This document shows positions 11,041-21,970 of a stretch of 64,000 bases of DNA, in pieces. The notes beneath the pieces are model-generated. The model made no database searches. It worked only from the letters and a program-made list of their open reading frames with translations, and was not told the origin of the DNA. How positions within the stretch are numbered: the first letter of the stretch is position 1; each line of letters starts with the position of its first letter. A program made the position numbers and the translations under genes. Source of the stretch: Amaurobius ferox (taxonomy: Eukaryota > Arthropoda > Arachnida > Araneae > Amaurobiidae); the NCBI GenBank assembly GCA_951213105.1, contig OX578134.1, positions 142,894,450 through 142,958,449 of the forward strand, in the 5' to 3' direction.

Positions 11041-12385
11041 AAAATATAAAGATAAAAAAATCGACTCACCTCGCAAAATAATCCGATAGTAATGAAACTG
11101 TACATGCAAACACCTGTCGCCCGAATATGCAAATGATCAAAAATTCAAAGCTAATGAATGAATAGTCGGAACTACAGAGCACTGAAACTGAGCACCATGG
11201 TGGTGTATATAAGGAGCGAACCTTGCTTTCAGGAACAAAACGGGCAGTGGATTTCGATTGCATTTACGTACCTTGATTGTAACAATGTTTCACCGCCGAA
11301 TTCGCGGCCACTACGAGCATATGAAGAAGTTTGAAAGAGGGCGTGCGATCGGACTACATGAGGCTGGATGGGCACACCGAAGACTCGCTCGGCATTTGGA
11401 TAGGAACGATGCAGCAATTAGACGATGTTGCAGTAATGTGTCTGGAATGGCAGATTTCAGCGGGCAGCGGAGGGCTTAAAGCGACGACAGAACGGAAAGA
11501 TAGAGCGATTGCCAGAGCAGGTGTGGCAGAACGAGATTCGTCGTTATCAACCATTCAATTTGTGACAAACACAGAATTGACCACCCGGACTATTAATAGA
11601 AGACTACGGGAGCAGAATACCGGCGGCTCCCATTACGCAGCCTACCACTGACCAGTATGCACCGTCAACAGCGATTGCAATGGTGCCGGGATCAATCCAC
11701 GTGGAATTGTTTGGATTGGGAACGAATTGTCTTCAGTGATGTGTCCCGTTTCGAACTGAGTCCCGCCGACCAGCTCAGACATCCCAAACATCGTCAGGAT
11801 CCTGCTCTTACTGTCACACGCCACACGGCCCGACAACAGGGAGTTATGATCTGAGGTGCTATTTCGTTTGATAACCGGACCCCTTTGATAGCCCTCCGTG
11901 GCACCATCACAGCATAGCGATATGTTTCGGACATTCTATGACCCATTGCATTGCCATTCCTTTCGATACACCTCGGGCTAACTTTTCAGCAAGATAATGC
12001 CAGGCCACACACGATACGCCTCTCCATTTATTGCCTGCGTACTTACGACACACTTCTTTGGCCAGCCAGATCCCCAGATATTTCGCCTATTGAGCACATT
12101 TGGGTTGAGATGGGCGTCGCCTACGACCATCCCAGAAAGAAGACGAATTAGCTCGTCAATTGGAGGTCATTTGGAACGACATCCGTCAGAACACCATCCG
12201 GCAACTTTATGCATCAATGCCACTTTGCGTAACAGCTTGTATCAAGGCCAGAGGTGGGCCAACGCCATACTGGCGTACTCATTTTGTGTAGATCTTTCAG
12301 TGCAATAAATCATCCAATTGCTCTAAAATTCTAATCATTTCTTTCTCTATACATCCATATTACACGTACCGAATTCCTAGAGTGT
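11041..12385 (+). mobile_element. Tc1-like DNA transposon, inactive
   Basis: The left end (11041-11097) has a Tc1-like inverted repeat (ATAAAGA.AAAAAATCGAC..ACC..G..ATAATCC). A broken transposase follows, then a 3' region TTTTGTGTAGATCTTTCAGTG..CAATAAATCATCC shared with the minus-strand fragment at 19655-19960. The right inverted repeat is cut short: after CACGTACCGAATTC it jumps to CTAGAGTGTAT, losing most of the arm. Confidence 0.85.
11285..12260 (+). pseudogene. Broken Tc1-like transposase
   Basis: The ATG at 11285 starts MFHRRIRG, and the N-terminal paired-type helix-turn-helix follows (FERGRAIGLHEAGW, then RRLARHLDRND). The frame shifts at about 11460 and again near 11640. The DDE domain continues in pieces: IVFSDVSRFELS (first Asp), GVMI, stop, GAISFDNRTPLIALRGT, stop, then LTFQQDNARPH (second Asp) and SPDISPIEHIW (catalytic Glu). 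The Asp-Glu spacing is 32 residues rather than the usual 34 of this group, so two codons may be lost. Several stops and frameshifts rule out activity. Typical length would be about 340 codons, and the gene spans roughly that. Confidence 0.85.
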
Positions 12386-12547
12386 ATAATAGATAACACC
12401 AACTTAATAATACTAGAATGCTACAGAATAGAACTCAAAAGAGTTCTATTTATAACGAAATAATATATGAAATATCAAAAGTTAATAGTTTATCATTCAA
12501 TTTCATTTTCATTTACAATATTTTAATATTAGTCAGTCTTTACCCAT

Positions 12548-12720
12548 TTTGTGACGTTTCTTCTAGCAACCAATCATGCCATCTTTGTGAGATTTCTGAG
12601 CGCAACAAATCACTGTCGTCTTATATTTATGTCAGCTACCAATCACGATCATCTGTGTCATGTTTTGGCCAACAACTAACCACTGCAATCTTTGTAACGT
12701 TTCTGCCTGTTACAAATCAC
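12548..12720. repeat. Minisatellite, five diverged units of about 36 bp
   Basis: Units begin near 12548, 12584, 12621, 12654 and 12691. Each is a variant of TTTGTGACGTTTCT followed by GCAACCAATCAC and a short spacer. They explain the 124-codon open frame across 12418-12792, which has no other coding evidence. Confidence 0.7.
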
Positions 12721-14357
12721 AAAAAATATAACAATTTGGTTCGAACAACAAAATCTTTTACCCAAACTAGCAATTCCAATTTTATTAATTAATATTTATT
12801 AACCTAAGCTTAATTAAAAATCCTTTACCCATCTTGTACATCAACGTTTTCTTTTTATCTATTTGTCAATTTTCATAATAGCACAATTTAACAAATTTGC
12901 GTCAAAAATTTGCAGGATTTTTTTAATATTAAAAATATAATATTTAGGAGACACTACTCTTGGTAATATATTTCTTCCTTTGTAGTAAAATGTGCTCAAC
13001 ACATGCCTGAAAATAATGTATTTTTTCCTTATCTATTTTCGCATGAAATTTTATGTCTACTGTTTTCGTAAAATTGAATTTAGCGTCGAAAAATTTTTAC
13101 ATTAACTATCAGCCTCTACTTATATCCCATTAGTGTTATGCACAACAATTTACACGTTGTGTTTGTGGATGGTCATAAATATAAACGAGTTTCATATTCA
13201 TGGGACAGCTCGGAAAGAAATGAGGTTAAAATACTAAGCCTTGGAACTCTCCGGGTCTTTCCTGATATTTTATCACCCTAGAACAGATGTTTGCATTACA
13301 TAACATAATTACCTACATCCATTACTTGTTTAAACATGTTTGAAGATAGCAAACACATTTTAAAATATTTCCTAACCCAAAATTACTCTAAAATAGTTCT
13401 CGCAACTTTTCCATTTTGTGATAAGATCAAGTGCATATTTTACGACACTACCCTTTTGATCGAAGTGTAACAGCGTATTTTTGTTTACTCTTATTTAACG
13501 GTGTTAATTAAGAACTAATGATATTCGAAATACATAAAGGAATAAATCATGGTAATTACATGCTTTTAACATTCTGTGGATAGTGACTATAAAAAATAAT
13601 ATGCTATAGCTCGCTGGATGATTTGCTTTTGAAAAAGTAAACTTCTTTCACAGATGATTCAGCGATTGCAGACAATGAAATTGAGACATAAGAAAAGGTG
13701 ATTAATCTACTTTTTCTGCCAATTTGAGGACTATCAGTCCTCATTTCGAGCCTCTTGATTTATAATATTAAATATTTAGTTATGATAAATTTTACAATTT
13801 TTCAATATATGTAAAAAATTTAATTAATTGGCGATATGTACTGTTTTAACTAGTAAACCCATAACATTTAACTACTCTAGACTTTATCTAGCGCTTCCCC
13901 TCTATGGCCTAAATCCTAGCAAGAAGATCAAAACTATTTATTTAAATCATCTGCGAGTTCCAAATTTATTACAAATAATCATGTTGTATAGTATTGTAAT
14001 TGCAAAATTTCAATCATTTTTATTCATGTCTTCAGGGCTATAGCCTGTGTTTATTGTAAAAAAATACCTACTTCATAAATATACGACATTATTTTAATTA
14101 AAAATTCTAACTTGCATATATAATAACATATTATCAGATTGTAAATAAAAATAAAGGGAAAAAATGAGCAATTTATCTGGTTTAATACCGATAAACCGTG
14201 TTCTTGTATTTCACATATCGGTCACTTGAAAGTGCGAATTATGTATAATATATTACAACTGAAAACCGAGAATAATTTCTTTTAATTTTAATTAATTTTG
14301 CTACTTCGATTATGAGAGCTTACTATGGTGAAAAAAAAACATTACACGCATACATAA
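12721..14357. other. AT-rich stretch, nothing recognised
   Basis: No exon, RNA gene or repeat with clear boundaries was found. Confidence 0.3.
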
Positions 14358-14396
14358 TTAACCCTTCGTTAGGCGCGTGGCCTACGATCGTAGACC

Positions 14397-15649
14397 AGGT
14401 TATTTTAAGTAACATAATTTCTAATAGATGGCGCCCTCACGCTCTGCCTTCTCAAAGTAGCTGTTCGAAATATATTGTTTTACGCAACTAGTATCGTTTC
14501 GTTTCTCAACGGGTGCGTACGTGTGGTTTATTTCAATAAGAATATCAAAAATATAGGTTATTTTAAGTAACATAATTTCTAATAGATGGCGCCCTCACGC
14601 TCTGCCTTCTCAGAGTAGCTGTTCGAAATATATTGTTTTACGCAACTAGTATCGTTTCGTTTCTCAACGGGTGCGTACGTGTGGTTTATTTCAATAAGAA
14701 TATCAAAAATATAGGTTATTTTAAGTAACATAATTTCTAATAGATGGCGCCCTCACGCTCTGCCTTCTCAGAGTAGCTGTTCGAAATATATTGTTTTACG
14801 CAACTAGTATCGTTTCGTTTCTCAACGGGTGCGTACGTGTGGTTTATTTCAATAAGAATATCAAAAATATAGGTTATTTTAAGTAACATAATTTCTAATA
14901 GATGGCGCCCTCACGCTCTGCCTTCTCAGAGTAGCTGTTCGAAATATATTGTTTTACGCAACTAGTATCGTTTCGTTTCTCAACGGGTGCGTACGTGTGG
15001 TTTATTTCAATAAGAATATCAAAAATATAGGTTATTTTAAGTAACATAATTTCTAATAGATGGCGCCCTCACGCTCTGCCTTCTCAGAGTAGCTGTTCGA
15101 AATATATTGTTTTACGCAACTATTATCGTTTCGTTTCTCAACGGGTGCGTACGTGTGGTTTATTTCAATAAGAATATCAAAAATATAGGTTATTTTAAGT
15201 AACATAATTTCTAATAGATGGCGCCCTCACGCTCTGCCTTCTCAGAGTAGCTGTTCGAAATATATTGTTTTACGCAACTAGTATCGTTTCGTTTCTCAAC
15301 GGGTGCGTACGTGTGGTTTATTTCAATAAGAATATCAAAAATATAGGTTATTTTAAGTAACATAATTTCTAATAGATGGCGCCCTCACGCTCTGCCTTCT
15401 CAGAGTAGCTGTTCGAAATATATTGTTTTACGCAACTAGTATCGTTTCGTTTCTCAACGGGTGCGTACGTGTGGTTTATTTCAATAAGAATATCAAAAAT
15501 ATAGGTTATTTTAAGTAACATAATTTCTAATAGATGGCGCCCTCACGCAATGCCTTCTCAGAGTAGCTGATCGAAATATATTGTTTTACGCAACTAGTAT
15601 CGTTTCGTTTTTCAACGGGTGCGTACGTGTGGTTTATTTCAATAAGAAT
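14397..15649. repeat. Eight tandem 158-bp repeats inside the piggyBac element
   Basis: Units start at 14397, 14555, 14713, 14871, 15029, 15187, 15345 and 15503, each opening AGGTTATTTTAAGTAAC and closing AATATCAAAAATAT. They are nearly identical: unit 1 has CTCAAAG for CTCAGAG, unit 5 has CTATTATCG for CTAGTATCG, and unit 8 has a few changes and lacks the last bases. Each unit has ATAGATGGCGCCCTCACGC and CAACGGGTGCGTACGTG. Such uniformity points to recent expansion or ongoing homogenisation. Confidence 0.97.
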
Positions 15650-15778
15650 TTGGTTGGTCTACGTTTGTAGACCACCCGCCTGATTACGTTACGTTTTTAT
15701 CAAGATTGAATTTTTGTTTCTTCGCGTTTTATAGTATATAATGTGAGATAATTGGCGTTTTTGTCATATGTGAGTGTT

Positions 15779-15978
15779 NNNNNNNNNNNNNNNNNNNNNN
15801 NNNNNNNNNNNNNNNNNNNNNNNNNNNNNNNNNNNNNNNNNNNNNNNNNNNNNNNNNNNNNNNNNNNNNNNNNNNNNNNNNNNNNNNNNNNNNNNNNNNN
15901 NNNNNNNNNNNNNNNNNNNNNNNNNNNNNNNNNNNNNNNNNNNNNNNNNNNNNNNNNNNNNNNNNNNNNNNNNNNNNN
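15779..15978. other. Assembly gap of exactly 200 N
   Basis: The gap falls where the 5' two-thirds of the piggyBac transposase should be. The same seven bases, GAGTGTT, stand immediately before and after it. The round length suggests a placeholder, so the true distance is unknown. Confidence 0.95.
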
Positions 15979-16698
15979 GAGTGTTACATTTTTTTTCTGA
16001 TTTCAAAGGAAAGCATGTCGCAGCCAAAAAGAGACCTAAGAATACAAGGAAAGAGAAAAGATTTCAACACGAATGCACTTTGGTGTCTTATTGTCCAAAC
16101 AAAAATGAAGCTGTATTAATTGCATCAAGTATGCACCACGACGATGCTATTGATTCAGAAACGAAAGAAATGGCAAAACCAGAAATGGTAACCATTTACA
16201 ATAGAACAAAAATAATTCTATTATAAATGACAACCATTTATAATAGAACAAAAATTTAGTTATTTAGTAGATCAAATGTGCCAAAGCTATAATGTTGCAA
16301 GGAATTCTAGACGATGGCCGATGGTGATTTTCTACGACTTATTGAGCATCTCTGCAATAAACGCATTTTGTGTTTACGAGGTATATAACTCTGTGAAAAT
16401 AACTAAAAGGCGAAAATTTATTGAAGATTTTGCATGGGAATTAATGCGGCCACAAATAGAATTTAGATCTACAGTGAAAGAATTACCTGTGGAACTTAGA
16501 AGTCGTGCGAGTATTCTCTTAGATCTTCCAAAAGTTCAGCAACCTATGGAAAAACGAAAGCGGGAAAATTATATCGGACGTTGTAGCATATGCCCAAGAA
16601 GTCTAAATAAATCTTTCAGACGCGATTGCTGCAAATGCCTCCAGTTTGCATGTAGAGAACACATGGCTGATATCTGTGTATTGTGTTTGAATAAGTGA
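15979..16698 (+). pseudogene. C-terminal part of a piggyBac transposase, frameshifted
   Basis: After the gap the frame reads a conserved piggyBac stretch: KRPKNTRKEKRF, TLVSYCPNKNEAVLIASS, MHHDDAID, then KPEMVTIYNRTK. There it meets a stop because a 24-base piece (16190-16213) is repeated at 16232-16255 with a frameshift. The second frame continues SYLVDQMCQSYNVARNSRRW, PMVIFYDLLSISAINAFCVY, and ends in a cysteine-rich domain (16580-16695: CSICPRS, CCKCLQFACREH, CVLCLN), the usual zinc-binding tail of these transposases. The catalytic Asp region is not present; it is either in the gap or deleted. Non-functional as assembled. Confidence 0.85.
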
Positions 16699-17073
16699 TA
16701 TTCCAAAACCTTGTGCAATGATCCAGAATACTCTATTTCTTTAAATACAAATAAAATTTGTAAGTATTATCTGTTTATATAAATTTAGTACTCAAAAATT
16801 AAATTTTTGTTGTTTTTATTTTAGTTTTTCCTTTGTATGTAAAATAATCAATAAAAAATAAGAACACATTTTCATTGTTCCCAACAACTGCTAGATCCGT
16901 AATTAAATTTTCTTAAATTATATTATTACTGCTTACAATACTTAAAGGAATGCAACAGTTTTTATTGAAGAATTTTTTTTTGTTAATTTTAAACAGTAAT
17001 AAATCTTGGTCTACGAATGTAGAGTACGCGCCTATACATGTTACTAAATGCTACGTGCCTGACGAAGGGTTAA

Positions 17074-17913
17074 GAATTTTCCAGAACGACCGTGGTCGTG
17101 AATCGTAACATTTATACATTGCTATCGTGGCCGCAAAAACCCACAATTACCTCTTTGCACGAGTTCCTTAGCATAATCATAAATCAAAAACACTATATAT
17201 TAAAATCCACGTTTTTAACTTTTAAAATAAATTATTATTTATTCACAGCTCTATTATTATTATAATTAAAATTGCATCAATTTTAACAATCGCTTAAGGA
17301 GGGAAAAAGCACCGTGTGAGATCAGGTCTTTTGAATTTTATTCCAAAGATCAAAAACTTAACTAATATACATAAAGACTAGCACATACCTCTGCATTTCG
17401 AGACTGTAGCTCACCATGACTGGAATCTTTACCGAATCTCTTGCCAACATTTTGAGTCAGACTTCGTATTTTTCTATGACATTTTCACTACTCAAAATGA
17501 ATTACACTGCTTGAACCACAACACTCTCTCTTAACACCAATGCTCGAATGATCAGGACTTTTCTCTCTCAACTCTTGAATAATTATTTTTTATAACTACG
17601 ACTCTGTGTCTCATCGCTTTTGTGAATAATAATATAATCAAATTAGTTTCCTTTCCTCCTTTCCTCCATTTGGTCTAGGAATGAGATACGAACTCCTTGT
17701 TCTCATTGAATGCTCCTCAGTACAATGCCTCGTATCTTAGCAATATTGGCTCTTTCAGTTTCCAATGAAGCTTGGGACTAGGATATCTTTGTCCCAACCA
17801 CGCATGCAATTTGTGTGATGTGTATTTATTGGGGTCATGACTTTCTGGGCCAAGACTGTCATAAAACGATGACTAAATGTCTGCGATTCGTCGTAAACAT
17901 CAAAAACTTCGTA
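17074..17913. other. Unplaced stretch, partly GC-richer (17380-17910)
   Basis: The composition differs from the flanking AT-rich DNA and could be an old LTR or repeat, but I find no terminal repeats, coding frame or family motif. Confidence 0.3.
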
Positions 17914-18033
17914 TGAGGCCGACTGGTCTAACGCTTACAATTCCGTCCCAGTAACTCAACGGTAGAGCATCGGCTGGCCAGTACGAAGATCCGTGATTAG
18001 ATTCTCGTTTGGGGCAGCAAGGATTCTTTACAA

Positions 18034-18046
18034 TGGCGCCCGAACA
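18034..18046 (+). promoter_or_regulatory. tRNA-Lys-type primer-binding site
   Basis: TGGCGCCCGAACA is one base downstream of the TTTACA end of the left terminal repeat. This is the position and sequence expected for priming of reverse transcription by the 3' end of tRNA-Lys in LTR retroelements. Confidence 0.55.
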
Positions 18047-18176
18047 ATTTAATCCTGTAGGTTAGTGCAAAGATGCTGGAGGGCTGAAAGTGACCCCAGT
18101 ACGATTAGCACGGATTCAGTGGGATTTGGTATTCTGAGCACCGATTTCAAATCGATGGGCCAACAACCACGCAGAA

Positions 18177-18378
18177 AGCTAACCTGGATGATAAAAATAG
18201 TATCAGGACACTAACCTGGGGGATAAAAATAGTATCAGGAGACTAACCTGGAGGATAAAAATAGTATCAGGACACTAACCTGGAGGATAAAAATTGTATC
18301 AGGAGACTAACCTGGAGGATAAAAGTAATATCAGGAGACTAACCTGAATGATAAAAATAGTATCAGGAGACTAACCTG
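18177..18378. repeat. 32-bp minisatellite in the element body
   Basis: About six to seven units of the form ACTAACCTGGAGGATAAAAA followed by TAGTATCAGGAG. The other copy of the element (4640-4700) has only two such units, so the number is variable. Confidence 0.9.
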
Positions 18379-18543
18379 AGGTTCAAAAAAACGAGAGATG
18401 GTCGATGAGATTGTCAAGTTTCAAGCCAGTCTGAGATTATAAGGTTTAAAATGCAGAATCCACTTCGACGATAAGAGCTCGTAATAACGTCCCTGTAGCT
18501 CTACGGTAGAACGTCGGTTGGGTCAGCAGTATGGAGATCCAGT

Positions 18544-19382
18544 TGTCGCATGGTGAACCCATGATCCAATATTTTCGGGGTTGCAATCTAGAGTTTACGT
18601 ATTTATTTTGGGAGTCAGGCTTTTCGTTTGACCAGCTGCTCTCCTCGGAATAGAAGACAGGATGTCGGAGGTTTCTTTAGAGATCGTATTTTCACCGAAA
18701 GGTTTAACGTTTGTCCGTTTTCGGAGGGATCATAGGGTTTTCGGCCAGCTTTGAATTAGTGCCCGAAAGAATATCAGTTTCGCAGGGGCTTGAGAAGGGG
18801 CTTTTTGTTTCTGGAAGGCCTAAAGCCAATGGCGATGCTTTGTGGTCAGGGGGTTAAGACCCTGAATCCAATGAGATAGTTGTGTGCGCCTCAGGGGCGT
18901 GTTTTAAAATCTTGGAGAGAGAGAGTTTTTGAGAAATTTAAAAACTGAGCGAGGAGAAGGAACTGTGGGGTGTTTGAGAAAAGTCGGCTCCCACTCATTG
19001 TCCTCTGTAAAGAGAGATGCTGCTCAACTGCCAGTAATGTTGGTGAGTTCCACATTTAAGGGCCTGTTCCTGATTTGTATCTTTTATCTCTCTCTCAGGG
19101 TTAAGGATATTTAAATATTTCACAGGGATGTTTGAAGCTTAATATTTAATTACCATCTTTTCAACTTTAGTCTGTGAGACTATATACACTTTCGGTTTGT
19201 TTAACTTAATTTGGTATACTTTCCATTTTTGAATATGGAAAGTGGTCTTTTAAATACTTTGAATCAATGTCATGTAAATATATTTATAGTGTAAATAAAT
19301 TATTGTTTTATATATACACACGGCCTTATTCTTTTTCGCGCTCTTACCGGGCGTGTCCTAAAAAGGAAGTTACCTTAGGACA
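18544..19382 (+). mobile_element. Solo LTR (839 bp) inserted in the element's right repeat
   Basis: The block begins TGTCGCATGG and ends TTAGGACA (TGTC..GACA termini). It is flanked by CCAG[T/A] on both sides (18539-18543 and 19383-19387), as for Gypsy-type insertion. Removing it restores a continuous tRNA-like T-arm (GATCCAG then AGATCGATTCTCGG). Inside, GTGTAAATAAATTATTG (about 19290-19307) gives a polyadenylation signal followed by a short U5-like end. No gag or pol is attached, so it is probably left by recombination between two LTRs. Confidence 0.75.
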
Positions 19383-19654
19383 CCAGAGATCGATTCTCGG
19401 TTATAGCAGCCAAGGTCTTTAAAATTTCACTCGTAATATATTATGAAGTTGCAGTTCCGTATTTTTCAAGGGTTACAAATAAATCTTTGCAAGGGTTACA
19501 AATAAATCTTTCAAGGTTTAATACAAATCTTTCAAGAGTAACAAAATTTTAAAAACAATCGATATAGTGTCTTAAAATAAAATATTTTATTCAGTCTAAT
19601 TCAGTTCACTTGCTGCTTGTAAACCAAATTTAGAGAAATGTATTGTTCTCTCAT

Positions 19655-19960
19655 TCATATACACTCTAAGACAAAACAAAATCGACGTTTCAAGAAAGAA
19701 TTATCCACATAAGACAAAAATATCGACGTACCAAGAAATAATTATCCAAGTGAAACAAAATTCGGTACGTGTAATGTGGATGTACAGAAAAAGGAATGAT
19801 TAGAATTTCAGAACAATTGGATGATTTATTGCACTGAAAGATCTACACAAAATGAGCAATCTCATATGGCGTTGGTCCACATCTGTCCTTCTAACCCGTC
19901 GTGGAATTGATACATAAAGTTGTCGGATGGCGTTCTGAGATAATATGTATCTGATTTTGC
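19655..19960 (-). mobile_element. 3' fragment of a second Tc1-like transposon
   Basis: On the minus strand it reads the transposase C-terminus (QNAIRQLYVSIPRRVRR), then TTTTGTGTAGATCTTTCAGTG, CAATAAATCATCCAATTG and CACGTACCGAATTTTG, as in the copy at 11041-12385. Its terminal repeat is doubled: two direct copies of about 43 bp (19667-19709 and 19710-19752) of AAGACAAAA..ATCGACGT..CAAGAAA.AATTATCC. The rest of the element is missing. Confidence 0.8.
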
Positions 19961-20077
19961 CTTTCATCAAAGGAATCAATTTAAATATAGGTTTAACAAG
20001 AAAGATCAATCATGCTTAAAGTATTGATTATGAAACACTTTCCAACTTCAATGCAATTCTATTTAAAAAAGTCGAAA

Positions 20078-20510
20078 ATGCAATACATTCCTCGGTAATA
20101 TTTTGAAACTTATCACAATACTACATTGATTTATTATATTTGAAAACTTAAACCTTCATTGAAAAAAATGAACTTCATTCAAATGACGGCATTGAAATAT
20201 AAATTGCCTGGTTTAAATATCTCTAAAATGCAATACATTCCACGGTAATATTTTTAAAACTATCATAATACTACGATTAATTATTATATTTGAAAACTAC
20301 ATCGAAAACAACTGAAATAAATTCAAATGACGTTATAGAAAAAATAACACGCCTGGATCTCTCTATAAAAGCAGGATTTCATTCATAACTTTCTCCCATT
20401 CATTTCATTCATCACAATACTATAATAATTTATTTTAGTTAAAAATTAAGACCATGGAGCTACAATTCATAAACTCTATGCTTAAAACTTCATCGAAAAA
20501 AATCGTCCTT
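20078..20510. repeat. Diverged tandem repeat, about 150 bp, 2-3 units
   Basis: Two units (from about 20078 and 20226) share AATGCAATACATTCC.CGGTAATATTTT, CAATACTAC, TTATTATATTTGAAAAC and ATTCAAATGACG. A third partial unit (from about 20405) keeps CAATACTA..TTATTTTAG and CATCGAAAA. Confidence 0.65.
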
Positions 20511-21244
20511 CTGTTTATAAAATCAACTAATATTTCAGTCATATCAGCCATGCAGACTCCATGGACTGAATTATTTTGTGTTAAAGAAATACAGTAATTC
20601 TAATACAACTCATTCTACATATTTTGCTGTTTACATTTTACATAGGTGAAAAATAGGCTTAGTAGTAGAAATAATCAAATTTGAATGAGAATTTAAACTC
20701 AAATATATTGTCATTGTGTTGTTTTAGTATGTAGATGCACAGAATTTAAGAAAAAATAAAGTAGTTTTAGGACGGATACAACACTCAATATGAATTAAAA
20801 CGAACTTTAAAAATTCACGATTTTGAAAGAATATGATGCCATATATGGATGGATGCCATATATCATTTTGAAGTGGGTCATGTGATCGTTTCATATCATG
20901 GTCACGTGATCGTTTCATATAAGAAGTGTAATTATTATTTTAATTTTTATTTAAAAAACTACTGAATATATTTCGCTGAATTTTTTTTATATATTTTATG
21001 GAACAATTTGACTATTACCTAAAATTTTCGAAGCAATTTGTGAATTTTAAATCCGCTTAAAAAATGTTTGGAAAATTAGGTCCCATAGGGCTCAATGTAT
21101 TTCATTTCTTCAACCCGGGTTCAATCCAAAACTAATTGGTTGATATTATTCATTTATATTCCCATAGGTCCTACAGACCGTCTGAACAACATACTAAAAT
21201 TTCATTTTGATTAAATCATTTTTACGGCATTTATCGTGCTATCG

Positions 21245-21276
<32 letters not shown>

Positions 21277-21970
21277 AAATGAACCAAGTCATAAACACTT
21301 TTCAACTTTGTTGTAAAGTGTCAAAAATAGGTTGTATTCAATCAAATATTCCAAAAACGTTCCATAAAAGTTCTATAAAAGTTCCATAATTTATCAATCT
21401 TTGTTTTAATGTTGATGCTCAAATTTGAAAGGCAGGAGTTAATATTTTGAGTTATAATATATTTAAATTATACCATTGTGAAGAAGACCTGAAACAGTGT
21501 ACGGAAACCGAAATGTATAAAATGTAAAATATAAAACGTACCTTGGGTTGAACTCTTGTATTGAAACGTACCTTTTATGAACTAAAACTGAATTTGTTAG
21601 TGTCGGTGATAGGTCTTCTTAACAAGAAACTGTATTTTACTTAGTCGGAAAGGCTCTGCTGAAAGTGTCCAGTCAGAATGCATATTTTATATACCTTTCA
21701 TTTTTTTTCGTATAGTTAAAGAATGACCTTCGATGGTAAAATACGATGTTTGAATTTTGTATATTTAGGTTTTACAACGTTATAATTTCCCAAGTTTTAG
21801 ATTATCAACTCGTAACCTTTCCTTGTCCGTGCCAGGTCTGCCATAAAGAAAGTGAAGCGACTGACCCGTTTCCAGAAAGGGTGCATTTATCAGCTGCCTA
21901 TCGCCCTTTTTCAGGTATTTTACAATTTTAGTGGTCCATTAGATCATCAGTTCAATAAAGATTATTAATT
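20511..21970. other. AT-rich stretch with a (GACA)n tract at 21243-21278
   Basis: Apart from the short CAGACAGACAGA repeat and a duplicated GTGATCGTTTCATAT (20883 and 20906), nothing is recognised. A plus-strand block at 21834-21914 has an acceptor-like CAG and a donor-like CAG|GTATTT but only about 26 codons and no support. Confidence 0.35.

Larger units (their letters stand above)
14362..17069 (+). mobile_element. piggyBac-type transposon with TTAA target duplication
   Basis: Ends are CCCTTCGTTAGGCGCG (left) and GCCTGACGAAGGG (right, inverted match CCCTTCGTCAGGC). Each end is flanked by TTAA (14358-14361 and 17070-17073), the piggyBac target. A palindrome of the form GGTCTACG..YGTAGACC lies near the left end (about 14379-14396), again after the internal array (15656-15674), and in half-decayed form near the right end (17009-17022); these may be transposase-binding sites. 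The element holds an array of 158-bp repeats, an assembly gap and a broken transposase 3' part. Confidence 0.9.
17914..19429 (+). mobile_element. LTR-like element with tRNA-like terminal repeats (copy 2), split by a solo LTR
   Basis: The left repeat (17914-18032) ends ATTCTTTACA and contains a tRNA-like sequence: 7-bp acceptor pairing GTCCCAG with TTGGGGC (G-T pairs allowed), then AGCA, with A box TAACTCAACGGTAGAGC. One base later comes TGGCGCCCGAACA (18034-18046), matching the start of a tRNA-Lys primer-binding site. The body has CTGAAAGTGACCCC and a 32-bp minisatellite. The right repeat starts TGCAGAATCC at 18452, runs to 18542, is interrupted by the LTR at 18544-19382, and resumes at 19383-19429 (AGATCGATTCTCGGTTATAGC, the B-box half). 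There is no coding frame. Without the insertion it is about 670 bp. Confidence 0.55.

Noticed and set aside
12418..12792. 124-codon plus-strand open frame
   Set aside because: It is produced by the 36-bp minisatellite and AT-rich flanks; no splice or start context and no domain.
14397..15649. CRISPR-like array
   Set aside because: The whole 158-bp unit is repeated without variable spacers, and it lies in a eukaryotic transposon.
21834..21914. Plus-strand block with acceptor-like and donor-like ends (SAIKKVKRLTRFQKG)
   Set aside because: Only one short block, no partner exons on the plus strand and no family match.
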